From assembly GCF_029873635.1 (NCBI RefSeq), contig NC_080420.1, forward strand, positions 55,265,457 through 55,329,456: a stretch of DNA of 64,000 nt, in the 5' to 3' direction. The position numbers were made by a program, and so were the translations under genes. Positions 25,901 through 36,749 of this stretch are shown one piece after another. This stretch comes from Malania oleifera. Taxonomy: Eukaryota; Streptophyta; Magnoliopsida; Santalales; Ximeniaceae. The first letter of the stretch is position 1, and each line of letters begins with the position of its first letter. The notes under the pieces are model-generated. The model had not been told where the DNA came from, made no database searches, and was given only the letters and a program-made list of their open reading frames with translations.

Positions 25901-28127
25901 GCTTGTTTTAAACGTATCATTAAGATTTAACAGAGTGCATCGAGAACCACGCTTCCATCAAATCAAAAATGTTAGCCTTCCTTCTCAAGTTTGTATAAAG
26001 TGAAGAGATCATCTAATCCCTTCCCACCCATTGCCCATTCAACTCTGCGCTTGCTTTTTATAGGAATAAATAATGCTTAGGGTTAGGAAAGACAACAATA
26101 TTTTGGTTGCTTTACATTATCATGTTGCTTTTTGTAGGAATTTTTCCTTTTTTTGACTTAATTATATTTTGTATTTCAGTATAAAAAAATTTCTCAGCAC
26201 TCATCTCAAAAAATCAAGAGTCCTCTGAAATTATCATTCATTTTAATGGCGTGGCGAAGACCCTACGTCGAAAAGATTTTGAATAGAAATAGACTTTTCT
26301 CCTGAAAATCGAACAAATATCACAAGCAATTGAACCTAAATAAGTTATGTGTGTGCTTTGATTCAAAAATTAATAATAAACTCCTCTGTCTTTGGGGAAT
26401 GTTGAATTGACACCTTAAAATATTTAAATTTATATAGATTTAGACAAAATATAATATAAGATTATATTATATGATCCCCGTTAGAGAGTATAGATTTCAA
26501 GTTTTAGATTTAGATAAAATAAATTTTATTAAATTTTGTCGCAAGCCATAGGAATCTAAATTAAAGGCGCATACCCAAAGACTACTTGTATCTTCTCTAA
26601 ATTCACACGGAATCAAGATTCAAACTGAAATTAAAGCTAACTTCTAGATACATGCATGGTTTAAAATCTTGATTTTTTTGAACTTACTCATCAAAGTTGA
26701 TTGTTAGCTTTGAGTGTAACTTTAAAATTCTTTAATGTTGCATTTGAAAATATAAATTTCAAATCCTAAACTTAAATTAGATTTTATATAATTTTAGATT
26801 CAAATTTGTCTATTTCACATGTACAACTTTAAATATAAATTTATACGCCTAACATCAATGAACATAAAGCAGATAAAATTGGACCAAATATGGCTTAAAG
26901 AGCAGTTATAATTAGGGGTGAGCATTCGGTCGGCTCGGTAATTAACCGAATTAACCAAAAAAAATCGGTTAAAAAATCTCATTGACCGAATTGACTACAA
27001 TTTCATATTTAACCGAACTCAAAACCGACCGAACTAAATTTTGGCAAAATCGGTTAACCAATTTAATATTTTAATATATATATAATTATTTATTTATTGT
27101 ATTTGATTAATTCGGTTAACCGAATTAACAGAACTCAAAACTCAAATCGAAAATCAAAATTCAAAATTCAATAAACATGAAAACGGAACCAAACTGAATA
27201 AATTTTTAATCGAATCGAATTTACTCGATTAATTCGATTTTAATGGAATTATGTTCATTCCTAGTTACATATAGGAGAGAGGAAACTTGGCGTGCAAAGC
27301 GAGGAACCAAAGCCTTTGTGTGCAAATAAGGTATGCTTCCAAAAGTTGTGCATATTGGAGGAGGAATATAATAAAGAGCTGTACCACACAATCCACATGC
27401 CATGCACAACAACACTCTAAAAGTATAATTTATGTAATTTAAAAATTAAAGACAATGAAAAACACATATTATTTTAATTAATTTACAAGATCCTTACAAA
27501 AAGAAAAAATAACAATTTAAACTGATAAATTTATCTTTTTACTTTGTTTGCCTTTCTGATATTTGTACTATAAATTATATTTTATAACGATTTATGCAAA
27601 ACTTATTATCTCATGAAAAAAAAAAAAAATTGGGTTAGAGAGAAAAAGAGAATGTGGGGCGTACAGGGCGGGTTTTCTGACTGAGAAGACCGTTGATAAA
27701 AATAGCACTGACGGTAGACAAGGGAATGCCAGCTCCAATTGCTCGAAATCCTGGCAAAGAATTATAAGCTAATGGTATTTCTAAAATTAACCAAAAGAAA
27801 AGATAATTATCTGCCGAATTAAAATACAGAAGAAAACATTAATTAAGAGAATGAGGAGGGAGGAACCTTGAAAAGTCTCCCATGGATACACCACTCCATC
27901 CCCGTTTCGATCAAAGAAAGCGACGTGCTTTTGGAGAACGTTGAGATCACCTTCAATTCCTAAACGAGGAATGTCTGCAATAAAAGAAATGAAAATGAAT
28001 AGCTAGATTAACGACGACGAAGAAAACGAACAGCGTGCGTAGGTGCGTGTGGACTGGACGTACCCCCGTTTTGCAGCATGTCGGAGGGTGCCTGGGGCTC
28101 GCCGTGAGCGGGAGAAGAAGAAGCCAT
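14557..28127 (-). CDS. Caleosin / peroxygenase (six exons)
   Basis: Coding exons (minus): 28127-28064, 27974-27867, 27750-27665, 16247-16153, 15552-15427, 14707-14557. All introns are GT-AG and phases join to 209 codons, the usual length of short caleosins. Residues 38-54 hold H38 and a perfect EF-hand loop [12 protein letters not shown] (43-54). Residues 61-81 form a hydrophobic segment, followed by a proline-knot-like P86..P90S..P95. [10 protein letters not shown] (100-109) carries the second conserved haem-histidine region. [25 protein letters not shown] and YDGSLFE complete the family signature. Caleosins are Ca2+- and haem-binding lipid-droplet or ER peroxygenases that use fatty acid hydroperoxides as oxygen donors and often respond to drought and ABA. 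An in-frame ATG lies two codons upstream (28133). Intron 3 is 11,417 bp and full of transposons; no coding defect is visible. Confidence 0.93.
14708..15426 (-). other. Caleosin intron 5
   Basis: A 719-bp AT-rich GT-AG intron with no recognisable insertion. Confidence 0.8.
15427..15552 (-). CDS. Caleosin exon 5
   Basis: Acceptor GATTTTAG, donor GTGAGT. Encodes [18 protein letters not shown] and [14 protein letters not shown], the conserved amphipathic C-terminal part of the protein. A Trp codon is split across the next intron. Confidence 0.95.
15553..16152 (-). other. Caleosin intron 4
   Basis: A 600-bp GT-AG intron. A short plus-strand ORF at 15801-16019 inside it has no recognisable family. 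Confidence 0.8.
16153..16247 (-). CDS. Caleosin exon 4
   Basis: Acceptor GTTGCATAG, donor GTATTT. Encodes [12 protein letters not shown], then [20 protein letters not shown]. This is the most conserved block of the family and contains the second proposed haem-ligand histidine region. Confidence 0.95.
16577..16641 (+). repeat. Compound (GT)n(GA)n microsatellite
   Basis: A run of GT dinucleotides passes directly into GA dinucleotides. It produces spurious His-Thr and Ser-Leu frames on the minus strand. It lies in caleosin intron 3, about 330 bp from exon 4. Confidence 0.95.
16828..16902 (+). repeat. Second compound (GT)n(GA)n microsatellite
   Basis: The same GT-to-GA structure as the tract 190 bp upstream, with a GAGAAAGAGA interruption at the switch. 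Two such compound tracts so close together suggest a local duplication. Confidence 0.95.
17429..17955 (+). repeat. 5' LTR of Copia copy 1
   Basis: Starts TGTTGTGATATGTGGCTCAT and ends ATATACAACA just before the primer-binding site. Homologous to the LTRs at 30227-30713 and 36846-39733. A TATA-like TTTATATATAC is at 17709-17719. Confidence 0.85.
17956..17970 (+). promoter_or_regulatory. Primer-binding site of Copia copy 1
   Basis: AATTGGTATCAGAGC directly after the LTR; the standard initiator tRNA-Met site. Confidence 0.85.
17980..21910 (+). pseudogene. Copia gag-pol remnant, copy 1
   Basis: Starts ATGGGTTTGGGTACT. Gag helices ([29 protein letters not shown]) run to about 18640, then a degraded CCHC knuckle (KKGHIKLEC in a shifted frame near 18690). 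The protease region is near 18850, and integrase pieces follow, with [10 protein letters not shown] near 19630 and QKNGVAKR near 19730. RT pieces contain [23 protein letters not shown] and [11 protein letters not shown] (about 20940). RNase H and the C-terminus end with LDLLHVSSF before TAG. More than a dozen stops and frameshifts interrupt it, so it cannot make a polyprotein. Confidence 0.88.
22009..22278 (+). repeat. Truncated 3' LTR of Copia copy 1
   Basis: Matches the first 270 bp or so of the 5' LTR and stops at ACTTTATATATAT, where TGTTGGCC of a different LTR starts. The missing half does not resume downstream. Confidence 0.8.
22279..22660 (+). repeat. Truncated Sirevirus-like LTR
   Basis: Begins TGTTGGCCTAACATGACTTA and shares TTTTGATGATAACAAAT, a TTCAGGA block and CTTAAGA-TTCTTTATGTAAGTACTTCA with the LTRs at 43970 and 55062. 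Similarity fades near 22660, so only the first quarter or so of the LTR remains. Confidence 0.65.
22661..24369. other. Intron sequence, no clear content
   Basis: AT-rich sequence between a truncated LTR and the Gypsy gag remnant. Part of it may be more of the same Gypsy fossil, but I cannot recognise further domains. Confidence 0.4.
24370..24960 (-). pseudogene. Ty3/Gypsy gag remnant, minus strand
   Basis: On the minus strand 24600-24480 reads YYAWNNS, stop, [20 protein letters not shown] and [11 protein letters not shown]. This matches the pattern YYAWHNT.SH.TNDC..FR..IQ..I..G.L.F found in the zinc-finger-like segment of many plant Gypsy gag-pol proteins. Upstream, 24850-24770 gives [18 protein letters not shown], which may be the preceding linker. 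Several stops interrupt it. It is a fossil within caleosin intron 3, in the same direction as the host gene. Confidence 0.55.
26913..27263. mobile_element. hAT-like MITE with CGGTTAACCGAATT-type repeats
   Basis: Ends are TAGGGGTGAGCA at 26913 and the inverse of TAGGAATGAACA at 27263, imperfect terminal inverted repeats. The interior has many TTAACCGAATTAAC-like palindromic words. The left flank GTTATAAT and right flank GTTACATA agree at 5 of 8 positions, a possible decayed 8-bp duplication. It is 401 bp from caleosin exon 3. Confidence 0.6.
27665..27750 (-). CDS. Caleosin exon 3 (membrane segment)
   Basis: Acceptor TTTGCCAG, donor GTACGC. Encodes [20 protein letters not shown] then LLSQKTRP, the lipid-embedded hydrophobic stretch leading into the proline knot. 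It ends on a codon boundary. The next exon is 11.4 kb away. Confidence 0.93.
27867..27974 (-). CDS. Caleosin exon 2 (EF-hand)
   Basis: Acceptor TTATTGCAG, donor GTTCCT. Encodes the region from DIPRLG through the haem-site histidine H38 to the single canonical EF-hand loop, which should bind one Ca2+. Confidence 0.95.
28064..28127 (-). CDS. Caleosin exon 1 (coding part)
   Basis: Starts ATGGCTTCTTCTTCTCCC and ends AACGGGG before donor GTACGT. Encodes [21 protein letters not shown] plus the first base of Asp22. The MASSS start fits short caleosins; the upstream in-frame ATG at 28133 has a weaker start context. Confidence 0.88.
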
Positions 28128-28208
28128 GGGCATGGGAGAGAGAGTATGAAATGGAAATGGGAAAATGGAAAATGGGACAGTGGAGGCCGGGGTTGGGGTT
28201 GAGGTTGG

Positions 28209-28229
28209 AGAGAGAGAGAGAGAGAGAGG
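28209..28229 (-). repeat. (CT)n microsatellite in the probable caleosin 5' UTR
   Basis: About ten GA units on the plus strand (CT on the gene strand), about 80 bp upstream of the start codon. Pyrimidine-rich runs of this kind are frequent in plant leaders. Confidence 0.85.
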
Positions 28230-28350
28230 CGTTGGAAGGAAGGGAAGGCAAGCTGGGTGGAGGTTTAATGGAGTCTGGAGTTGGGGGGGTTTCGCATGCG
28301 CTCACGCCACAATTCCCACTCGGTTGCACCTACGCAACTCAACCCTCGCC

Positions 28351-28459
28351 TGCCTTTTATTGCTCTCTTCGCTTTCCTTTTCTTTCATGCATTACAATTG
28401 AAGGAAGGATGGATGCTAAAGAACCGATATGCATACACACACACCCCCACCTTTTATAG
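28351..28459 (-). promoter_or_regulatory. Candidate caleosin core promoter
   Basis: On the minus strand CTATAAAAG (28459-28451) lies 324 bp and CAATAAAAGGCA (28362-28351) about 225 bp upstream of the start codon. Either could be the TATA box. Between them and the ATG is a CT-rich leader with a (CT)n run at 28209-28229, common in plant 5' UTRs. The transcription start is not known. Confidence 0.35.
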
Positions 28460-30226
28460 TCTTCTGCCGTATAGGAGAACATTCCAGCTGGCATTCTTAA
28501 TTTACACCCATTGGAGAGCTCACAGAAAATAAAAAATAATATAAATCTGTGAGCAGTGTCCCCATCAACCATATGAACTTGTGTGTTGCTCTGCTCCATT
28601 CCGTGAACAATGTGATATTTTAGGAGTATACGTAGCCATTTTTTATAAAAGGATCGCAATGTCCCCTAGAGGCATCTGATTCATTCAAGATTTTCTAATT
28701 AAAATATTTGAAATTTTAACTTCTCATTTAAGATAATATCTTAGTATTTCACAGGAGAAAAATAGCAAAATAATAATAAATAAATAAACGGGGTCGCGGT
28801 GTTGTGGCAGCTAAAGGTAGGTTTCAAATTATTTCTCTTTGAAGTTTCTATTTTCTTTTTTATATAGTCAACAAATAAATTATGATAACGCCTTTATTTA
28901 CATTGATTTTTTTTTTGTTTTAATTGTCATTTTTTCAATTATTTTTGAATAAAACTAAAATAAGATTTTGTAGTTTTTAAACATTTTGGTAACTTTTTGA
29001 TAATATACTTCAATATATATAAATTTTGTATATTAATCATTCATTTTATACATAATTTTTAATTAAAGTTAAAATTAAATGAGCATTTGTCTAATTAAGT
29101 TTTTATTTTTTTTTAGTTGTACAAATTATATTAACCAATCAAATTGCTCTAGTTTTAAATTTTTTATTTCTGTCTCTATTTTTAATTTTTCCTTTTTGAT
29201 TTTCGTTTTCATGATTCTTAAAAGTGACATCAAATGGTCCCTAAGCTTTTTTTCGAGAACCAACTGCCCAACTCAAAATGAATGGGCTAAGGCCCTCCTT
29301 CTTATCCCTTCTTGTCCAATCTTATCCTACTAGTGTGTTGCATTATGCATGGGGTAAGGATCCTTAGCCTAACCTAATCTAACTTACTCACTGAACCAAA
29401 CATACCCAAAAAGAATCAATTTCTATCCTAAATTCCTTCCCGCTTTTCTCAACATGAAATATCCAATGCAGAAATCTCAAATTCTAAACATCTATACGCC
29501 ATTTTTAGTGCTGAAAAATAATTACTTCCCTAGAATAGAGAAGGAATTTTTGAAGAATTAACTTTAATTTTTATGCCACCAAATTCATGTTGAAGCCTTT
29601 TCAAAAGAGCACAAGTTAAGGGGAGACACATGTGCCTAGGTTTTGTAAAGCAAACTTTAAATCAGGCATTAGAGAGTTGTCAAGGGATTCTCCAATGTTA
29701 ATTGATAGGTACTCCGAAAGGACCAACATGGTCCTCCCATCAACTCTTCTTATCCAATAAAATCACTCTAAATAGTAGGAACCATCATAATATATGTGGA
29801 TCCTACCATATGAGATCCATAGTTTGAAGTGATTTTCATTATATACTGATCTGCTAAATTTTTACTTCACTTATTGGCATTCTATGAAGACCTTTCAAAC
29901 AAAGATTATGGATATTCTACGAAATAATGTACCATGAGGATATTCCCACACTTAACAAGGAAATGACAACTATCACTTGTCGAAATTCCTAACCAAGAAA
30001 TTCAATTTTAGTAAGTCAAGTTGTTGAATACATCAACTTTCTCTCACAAGAAATCCAAGCTTGGTAAGCAGAGAGTAATCACTGCAATTGTGTGCAGTAA
30101 GGCATAAATCGTCAAACCTTGCAAAGCTGAGGATCAGCCAAGATTTAAAAGAAATTCTCATTAGTACCCCTAAATTTAGAATTTGCACAAGTTCCTTCTT
30201 CTAAGAAATTGTACAAGTAATGAAAT

Positions 30227-30713
30227 TATTGTGATATATGGCTCATATACTGAATAGGATACATGTACAAAGAGAGAACATAGTAGAAAATCAAAGTGTT
30301 GGTGGAGGAGCAGGGAAACCGTCGACGAATTAACTATAGCCGTCGACTGTTTGGCACCCAATTTCATATAATTTCCATTCTGTCTGAAAGCATCAACGGT
30401 TTGGTTTGGGAACCTAGTGTAGATTTTTGAATTTTGAAAGAGGGATGGTTAGTTGGTTGGGGTTTGGAGGGAAAGCCTCCAAGAACTTTATATATACATT
30501 GTTCTTGATGTATTTGTAATGTTGTAAGTGTCTTTGACACCAGATAGTAATAAATCTTTGCCAATTGCTCCTGTGGATGTTGGCATTGCTAAACCATGTA
30601 ATTCCTTGTGTTTCTATTGCTTTCATACACACTGCATGGTTGTGTTGTTTACTCATTGATTGCTGCATTTGATTGATTCAATATTATGCTATGCAAATAC
30701 AATTTATACAACA
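30227..30713 (+). repeat. 5' LTR of Copia copy 2
   Basis: Begins TATTGTGATATATGGCTCAT (TG mutated to TA) and ends TTTATACAACA. A TATA-like TTTATATATAC is at 30488-30498. Confidence 0.85.
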
Positions 30714-30728
30714 AATTGGTATCAGAGC
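30714..30728 (+). promoter_or_regulatory. Primer-binding site of Copia copy 2
   Basis: AATTGGTATCAGAGC immediately after the 5' LTR; standard initiator tRNA-Met site. Confidence 0.85.
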
Positions 30729-30737
30729 ATTGTTGTA

Positions 30738-33700
30738 ATGGCTTCAGGTACTTTGTCTGTGAAATTTGACATTGCCAAGTTTGATGGAACTGGGAATTTC
30801 TGCTTGTGGCAGAGAAGGGTGAAGGATTTTCTTGTGTAGTAAGGGATGGTGAAGGCCTTGTATGGAGTTCAACCGAAAGGCATGGATGAGGCAAATTGGA
30901 AGGAATTGGAGGCAAAGGTTGTGGCTACTATCAGATTGTATTTGGCCGATGACATGATATCACGTCATCGAAAAGGATTCTCTTGTGGCTGTTTGGCAAA
31001 AGCTTGAAAGCCTATACATGTCTAAGTCTCTTACGAATAAACTTTATCTTAAGCAAAAGGTTCGGATTTGAACCAACACATCAACGCATTAATTCAAATC
31101 ATAAGTGATTTAATGCGGGTTGTTGTGAAATTTGAGTAAGATGACAAGGCATTGATGCTACTAAATTCCTTATTAGTGTCTCACACATATGAGAACTTGA
31201 TTACAAATCTTACATAGGGTAAAGAAACCCTGAATTTGGAAGAGGTAACAAGCGCGTTGCTGGGCTTTCATCAAAGAAAGAAAGCTAGCAATGAAATTTC
31301 ACACGATGAAGGGCTTGTAGTGAAGGGTAACCATAAACATGGGAAAGAAAAATTCAGAAATGGATCAAATCAAAATAAGTCCTGATCTTGTACCAAGAAG
31401 AAAAAGGATATCTGATATTATAAGCGCAGTAAAAAAAGGGCACATAAAAATAGAGTGTCCAGAATGGAAGAAAGGGAATGTTGAAAGGCAAGAAAGCGCT
31501 TCAAAATCAACAAATGTAGTTAAAGAAGGAAATTTAGAATGTAGTGATGGTGACATACTTTCAGTTTCATCAGGGTTGGATCGCCTCACGAACTCTTGGA
31601 TCCTAGACTCAGCGTGTTCTTACCACATGACTCCAAATAAGCAGTAGTTCAACACTTACAGGTCCGTTAATTCAAGTAATGTTCTTATGGGAAATGATGT
31701 TTCATGTAAAATCATTGGAATAAGAAATATAAGAACTAAGATGTTTGATGGTACTATAAGAACCCTATGTGATGTAAGACACATACCAGACCTACGGAAG
31801 AGTCTAATTTTATTAGGCACTTTGGATTGTAATGGATTCATTTACAAATCTGAAAGTGGAGTTATGAAGGTGTGTAAATGTGCTCTAACGGTGATGAAAG
31901 GGTAAAAGTTGGATGGAAACATTTATGCATTGCTGGGCACTACAGTTGTAGGTGGAACTGCAGCCATAGATTATGAATTTGATGACACCATTTTGTGGCA
32001 TATATGGCTAGGGCATATGAGTGAGCATGACATGAAAGAACTTCACAAGAGGAAACTCTTGAAGGGTGTTGGGATTGGTGTATTCCCAAGAGGGGGGTGA
32101 ATTGGATATTAAAAAATTTCTTCCTAGGTTTAACTAAACTAGCAGTAGTAATACACAACCTAGGGTCATTCTAAGCATATACCAATTGCGCAGATAAATA
32201 AAATGTGTAGAAATTAAATCATGCGCAACATTCACAGTATATCAAATATAACATACATGTGCAGGAATATAAAGTGTAAGAAATTAAAATCAGACATAAT
32301 ATGTTATTGAGGTTCGGCCAATACTGCCTACGTCCTCGCCTCAAGCTCACAAGCAAGAGGATTCACTAAATTGCTCACTTGCGGGTGGAGCAACACCGAT
32401 TACAATCACCTCTCCTTACTGGGCAAGGGAATACCCCAAGTCAAATTTATAGGACTAACCCCAACCTTTACAACCACACCTTACGATGCAACAAGTCCTC
32501 CTAACCGGGTCTAAACTATCTGATGTTTTCTTAACCGGGTCTAAGCAATCTAGTGCACGTTACAAGCTAGTGCAATCCTCTTCCGACCAACACGTCGGGA
32601 CTACAACCAATAAAATATTTGTGTACAAAGAAATTACTTCTAACACAAATAAATGTGTACACCAATAAGCATAATATGCACTCACGTGTGATATGAATTA
32701 AAGCTCAATGTAAGTATGTGATTTTCTCAAAAATAATTTTATAATCTTTAAAATTGATGTATATGATAAAACACTTCAAAGATTCAAACCCTATTAAAAA
32801 TTTTCTCCCAAATATACTTTTTAAATAAAGTGTAGGAGAACCTAGGGTTTTTGTTTTCAAGAAGTATTTGCCCAAATATATGTATATGATCTTTGATGAA
32901 AAATGAGTAGCCAATAAATGTTTCAAAGATCTTGAACCCTTAAGAAAGTTTCCCAACAACGATAAAAAGTTCAAAGGAAGCAAGGGTTTCTGCTCAAAAT
33001 AATTTTGCAATGAAGAATATTTGAGCCTTTGAGATCTTGCAATATGTGTGCAAGATTCACAAGCAATAAATAAGTTGTGCAAGATTCACAAGCAAAAAAT
33101 AAGTTTTCTCCAAAGATATTTATCAATGAAAATATATGGAGAAACTTTAGATTTACTCTCCAAAAATGATTTGTAAAGTGAATATAAAAAAGAGAGTAAA
33201 TGATTTTTTATCTTAAAATAAAATGCCCAAATAAATATACTCTTGAAAATATTTTCAATGTAATAAGTACATGAGAGTGTAAAGAAATGAAAAAATCAAA
33301 AATATTTTTAGAAGATTTTCAATCTAATCTAATGATTAAAAATTGAGTTATAAGGGGGTATATATAGAGTGTGGAGAAATTTTGACTGTTAGGACATATT
33401 AGGTATTTTGAAAAATGTTTAATTAAAATTAAACATGTTTTAAGCACTGAAAAATACTTGAACCCGAGAGGTTTGGTCGACCTAGGCACGGGTCGATTGA
33501 CCTAACGAAAGGCGTCACGGAACCCTTCATAGGTTCGGTCGACCAAGGAAAAAGGTAGGTCGGCCACTCATGAGGTTCAGTAGACCATGGTGTTTTTGAA
33601 CTGAGAGGTCGGTCAACTGAGGCAGGGAAGAAGTCAAATTCTTGAAGGTCGGTTGACCATGGAAGCCACGTTCAAACTGGGTCGATCGACTGAGCCTTGG

Positions 33701-36700
33701 TCAATAAGTTGACTCCGAGCAAACAGTGCTTCGGTCGACCATTGGATTATAACACAAGAATGGTCAGTCAACCGAGGGCATTGAAATTTACTATTTTGCC
33801 CTTAATTTGACCCAAAAAATCCAACGTCGGTCGACCCAAAGTCTGGTTTAGTTCCCTACGGTTAGTCTATGGTCGTTCTGAGCTATCATTCACAACATGC
33901 ATGCAATGCATTATTATAGACCAAAACTCAAATACTAAATGCATTACAATTAAAATAAATATCTTCTTCTTTTGTTCCTCTGATCATGGAATACGCTAAA
34001 CGCTATGATCTTTATGTCGATCTTTATGTCCCTAGGGCTTCCATCAATCCTCTTTCATCTGTGTGTTCTGAATTATTAACATGTTCATGTACTAGGCACA
34101 CACATTAGTTCCAAGTGCTTTCTCAGCATCAAAACAGGGATCGGACTCAAAAAGTCAACAAAGGGTATGAAAACATGTAAGCAGAACTTCTGCAAGTTTA
34201 GTGTTCTTGGGAAGCAGAACTGTGTGCAGTTCAAAACAGCTATTCACAATACAAAAGGTATTCTTAATTACATACATTCTGATGTTTGGTGGCCGGTGAT
34301 AGTAGCATCACGTGGAGGATATGTGTACTTTGTGAGTTTCATTGATTATTACTCACATAAGGTCTGGGTGTACTTCATGCGACACAAATCAGATACATTT
34401 GTAAGATTTAAGTTATGGAAGCTGAAGTGGAAGCCCAGACCAGGAGGAGAATTAAATGGCCCAGGTCAGACAATGGGACCGAGTACGTTGATTCTAGGTT
34501 CATGGAGTTTTGTAAGCAACAGGCATTAAGAGACATTTCATTATTTGTTGGATACCTAAACAAAATGGTGTTGTTAAAAGGATGAACGAAACTCTAGTTG
34601 AGAGAGCATGGTGTCTCAAGTTGTATGTAGAGCTAGCGAAGAACTTTTGGACTGAGGAAGTTAGTATGGCTTGTAACTTGGTAAACAGATCGTCAAGGGC
34701 ATCATTAGAGGGGAATGTGGCAGAGGAGGTATGAACAAGTGATGCGGTAAAGTACTCCAGTTTAAGGGAATTTAGTTGTCCAACCTATGTGCACATATCT
34801 AGTGATGAGAGATTGAAACTTGATGTAAAGTCTAGATGCTGCATTTTTCTGGGGTATTAGAAAGGTGTGAAGGGCTTCAAGTTGTGGGATCCAATGGCAA
34901 GCAAGGTGGTGATTAGTAGAGATGTATTTTTCGATAAGAAAGTTATGGTGAAGTGTACTTAAGAAGATGATGAAGAAAAATAGAAACCAGAAAACTAGAG
35001 TAGAGATGAGCATGTTGTGCAGGTGGAATTAGAAACTCAGGGCAATGCTCTTGGTCCTCCCATTGCAAAGAGTTCTATCTCAGAAAACTAGTAAGTTGAT
35101 AGTGTATAAGGAGATCCAAACACATTATCAGGCCAACACCCAAGTATGGATTTGATGATCTGATGTCTTATGCTTTCATTCCCAGTTGTAAGGATCCAAC
35201 TACTTTTCAAAAGGCAATGCATGGCCAGGAGAAAAGTATGTGGATGTATGCTATGATTTAGGAAATGGAGTCGTTGCATAAGAATTAGACTTGGGATTTG
35301 GTGGAGCTTCCAGATGGGAAGAGGGCGATAGGCTGCAAATGAGTATATATGAAGAATGAAGCAATTTCAGAAAAGGAATAGGAGAAATTCAAGGCACAGT
35401 TAGTGGGAAAGGGGCACTCATAGAAGAAAGGAGTAGATTATGATAAAATCTTCTCACCTGTGGTTTGACACACTTCCATCGGGATAGTGTTGGGACTAGT
35501 AGCACATAATGACTTACATTTGGAATAAGTGGACGTAAAGACAACATTTCTCCATGGTGACTTGGAGGAGCAGATCTATGTGGTACAACCAGAGAGATTC
35601 AGTCAACCCAGGCAAGAGCACTTAGTTTGCAAACTGAAGAAATGTCTTTATGGGCTGAAATAGTCTCTGAGGCAATGGTACAAACAATTCCTATATGATT
35701 TGGATAGGCTATAGGAGGTGTGAGTATGATTGCTACGTGTATGTGAAAGATCTTGATGATGGTTCTCTCATTTTCTTATTGTTGTATGTTGATGACATGC
35801 TAACTGCTGCTAAGGACATAACTGAGGTAAATCAGTTGAAAATTATATTACATAAAGAGTTTGACATGAAAGATCTTGGTGCAGTCAAGAAGATACTTAG
35901 GATGGAGATTCGTCAGGACAGAACTATAGGGAGGTTGTGGTTATCTCAGGGTGGTTATGGGGAGAACGTGTTGGAGAGGTTTAGCATGGCTGATGCTAAA
36001 CCGGTATGTACACCTTTAGCGAATTGCTTTAAATTGTCTACCCTTAAATGCTCAAGGACAAATGATGATATCCGGGACATGTCAAAGTCCCCTATGCTAG
36101 TGTTATGGGGAGTTTAATCTATGTTATGGTGTGTGCAAGATCGGAGTTGGCACATGCAGTATGTGTGGTGAGTAAGGTTCTTTCTAATCTAGGTAGACAG
36201 CATTAGGAACCTGTTAAATGGATTTTCAGATACTTATGGTGTACTTCTAATTATGCCATCATGTTTGACAAGCAACAGAGTGATCCATCAGTTGTGGGGT
36301 TTGTTGATACTGATTACGCAAAGGATATGGATGACAGAAGGTCTACAATAGGTTATTTATTCACCCTTGTGGGAGGGCCTATTTGTTGAAGGTCCATGGT
36401 ACAATCCCTGGTAGCATTATCTACAACTTAGTCTGAGTACATGGCAGTCACTGCAAAGGAAGCATTATGGCTTACTAGTTTAGTTAAGGAGCTAGGTATA
36501 CAGCAAGGTGGAGTTGTACTGCGTTGTGACAATTAGAGTGTCATCTATTTGGCGAAAAATTAAGTGTATCATGCTAGAACCAAACATATAGATGTAAGGT
36601 TCCACATGATTTGGGAGTTGATTTCTTAATGTGAACTTATACTTGAGAAAGTTCACACATCTGAGAACGCAGTGGATATTTTGACAAAACCAGTTACCAC

Positions 36701-36749
36701 GGAAAATTTCAAGCATTGCTTAGACTTACTTCATGTCTCTAGTTGCTAG
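30738..36749 (+). pseudogene. Copia gag-pol remnant, copy 2, interrupted by solo LTR B
   Basis: Gag starts ATGGCTTCAGGTACT and reads FDGTGNFCLWQRRVKDFL before a TAG. A zinc-knuckle remnant (KKGHIKIEC) is near 31440 and the protease motif [12 protein letters not shown] is at about 31600-31640. The pre-integrase segment LWHIWLGHMSEHDMKELHKR ends at the insertion (32062). Integrase resumes at 34166 with LNYIHSDVWWPV and FIDYYSHKVWVYFMRHK. RT carries YVDDMLTAAKD at about 35785, then FDMKDLGAVKKI and MEIRQDRTIGRLWLS. The C-terminus ends LDLLHVSSC. Many stops make it non-functional. Confidence 0.88.
32067..34160 (-). mobile_element. Solo LTR copy B, Sirevirus-like family, in Copia copy 2 pol
   Basis: On the plus strand it runs from TGTTGGGATTGGTGTATTCC to GGACTCAAAAAGTCAACA. 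It is flanked by AAGGG at 32062-32066 and 34161-34165, a perfect 5-bp target duplication, and the Copia frame is continuous across it. The functional orientation is minus, because the Sirevirus-type end CCAATTCACCCCCC-CTTGGGAA reads on that strand, as does the GCGAGGACGTAGGC motif (near 32335). It contains about ten GGTCGACC-type words at 33470-33840. Confidence 0.85.

Larger units (their letters stand above)
16248..27664 (-). other. Caleosin intron 3, 11.4 kb, enlarged by transposable elements
   Basis: GT-AG intron between exons 3 and 4, whose phase and protein sequence join perfectly. It contains two compound microsatellites, a Tork-type Copia element (17429-22278), a truncated Sirevirus-like LTR, a minus-strand Gypsy gag remnant and a hAT-like MITE. 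The remaining parts (16960-17428, 25000-26912) are AT-rich with no recognisable content. Confidence 0.85.
28134..30226. other. Upstream region of the caleosin gene, no second gene seen
   Basis: Contains the probable 5' UTR and promoter of the minus-strand caleosin gene, then AT-rich sequence up to the Copia copy 2 insertion. Open frames overlapping the leader are composition effects of the CT/GA-rich stretch. Confidence 0.5.

Noticed and set aside
28003-28659. Several overlapping ORFs on both strands around the caleosin start.
   Set aside because: They overlap exon 1 and the CT/GA-rich leader in other frames and have no family resemblance; the caleosin frame explains the region.
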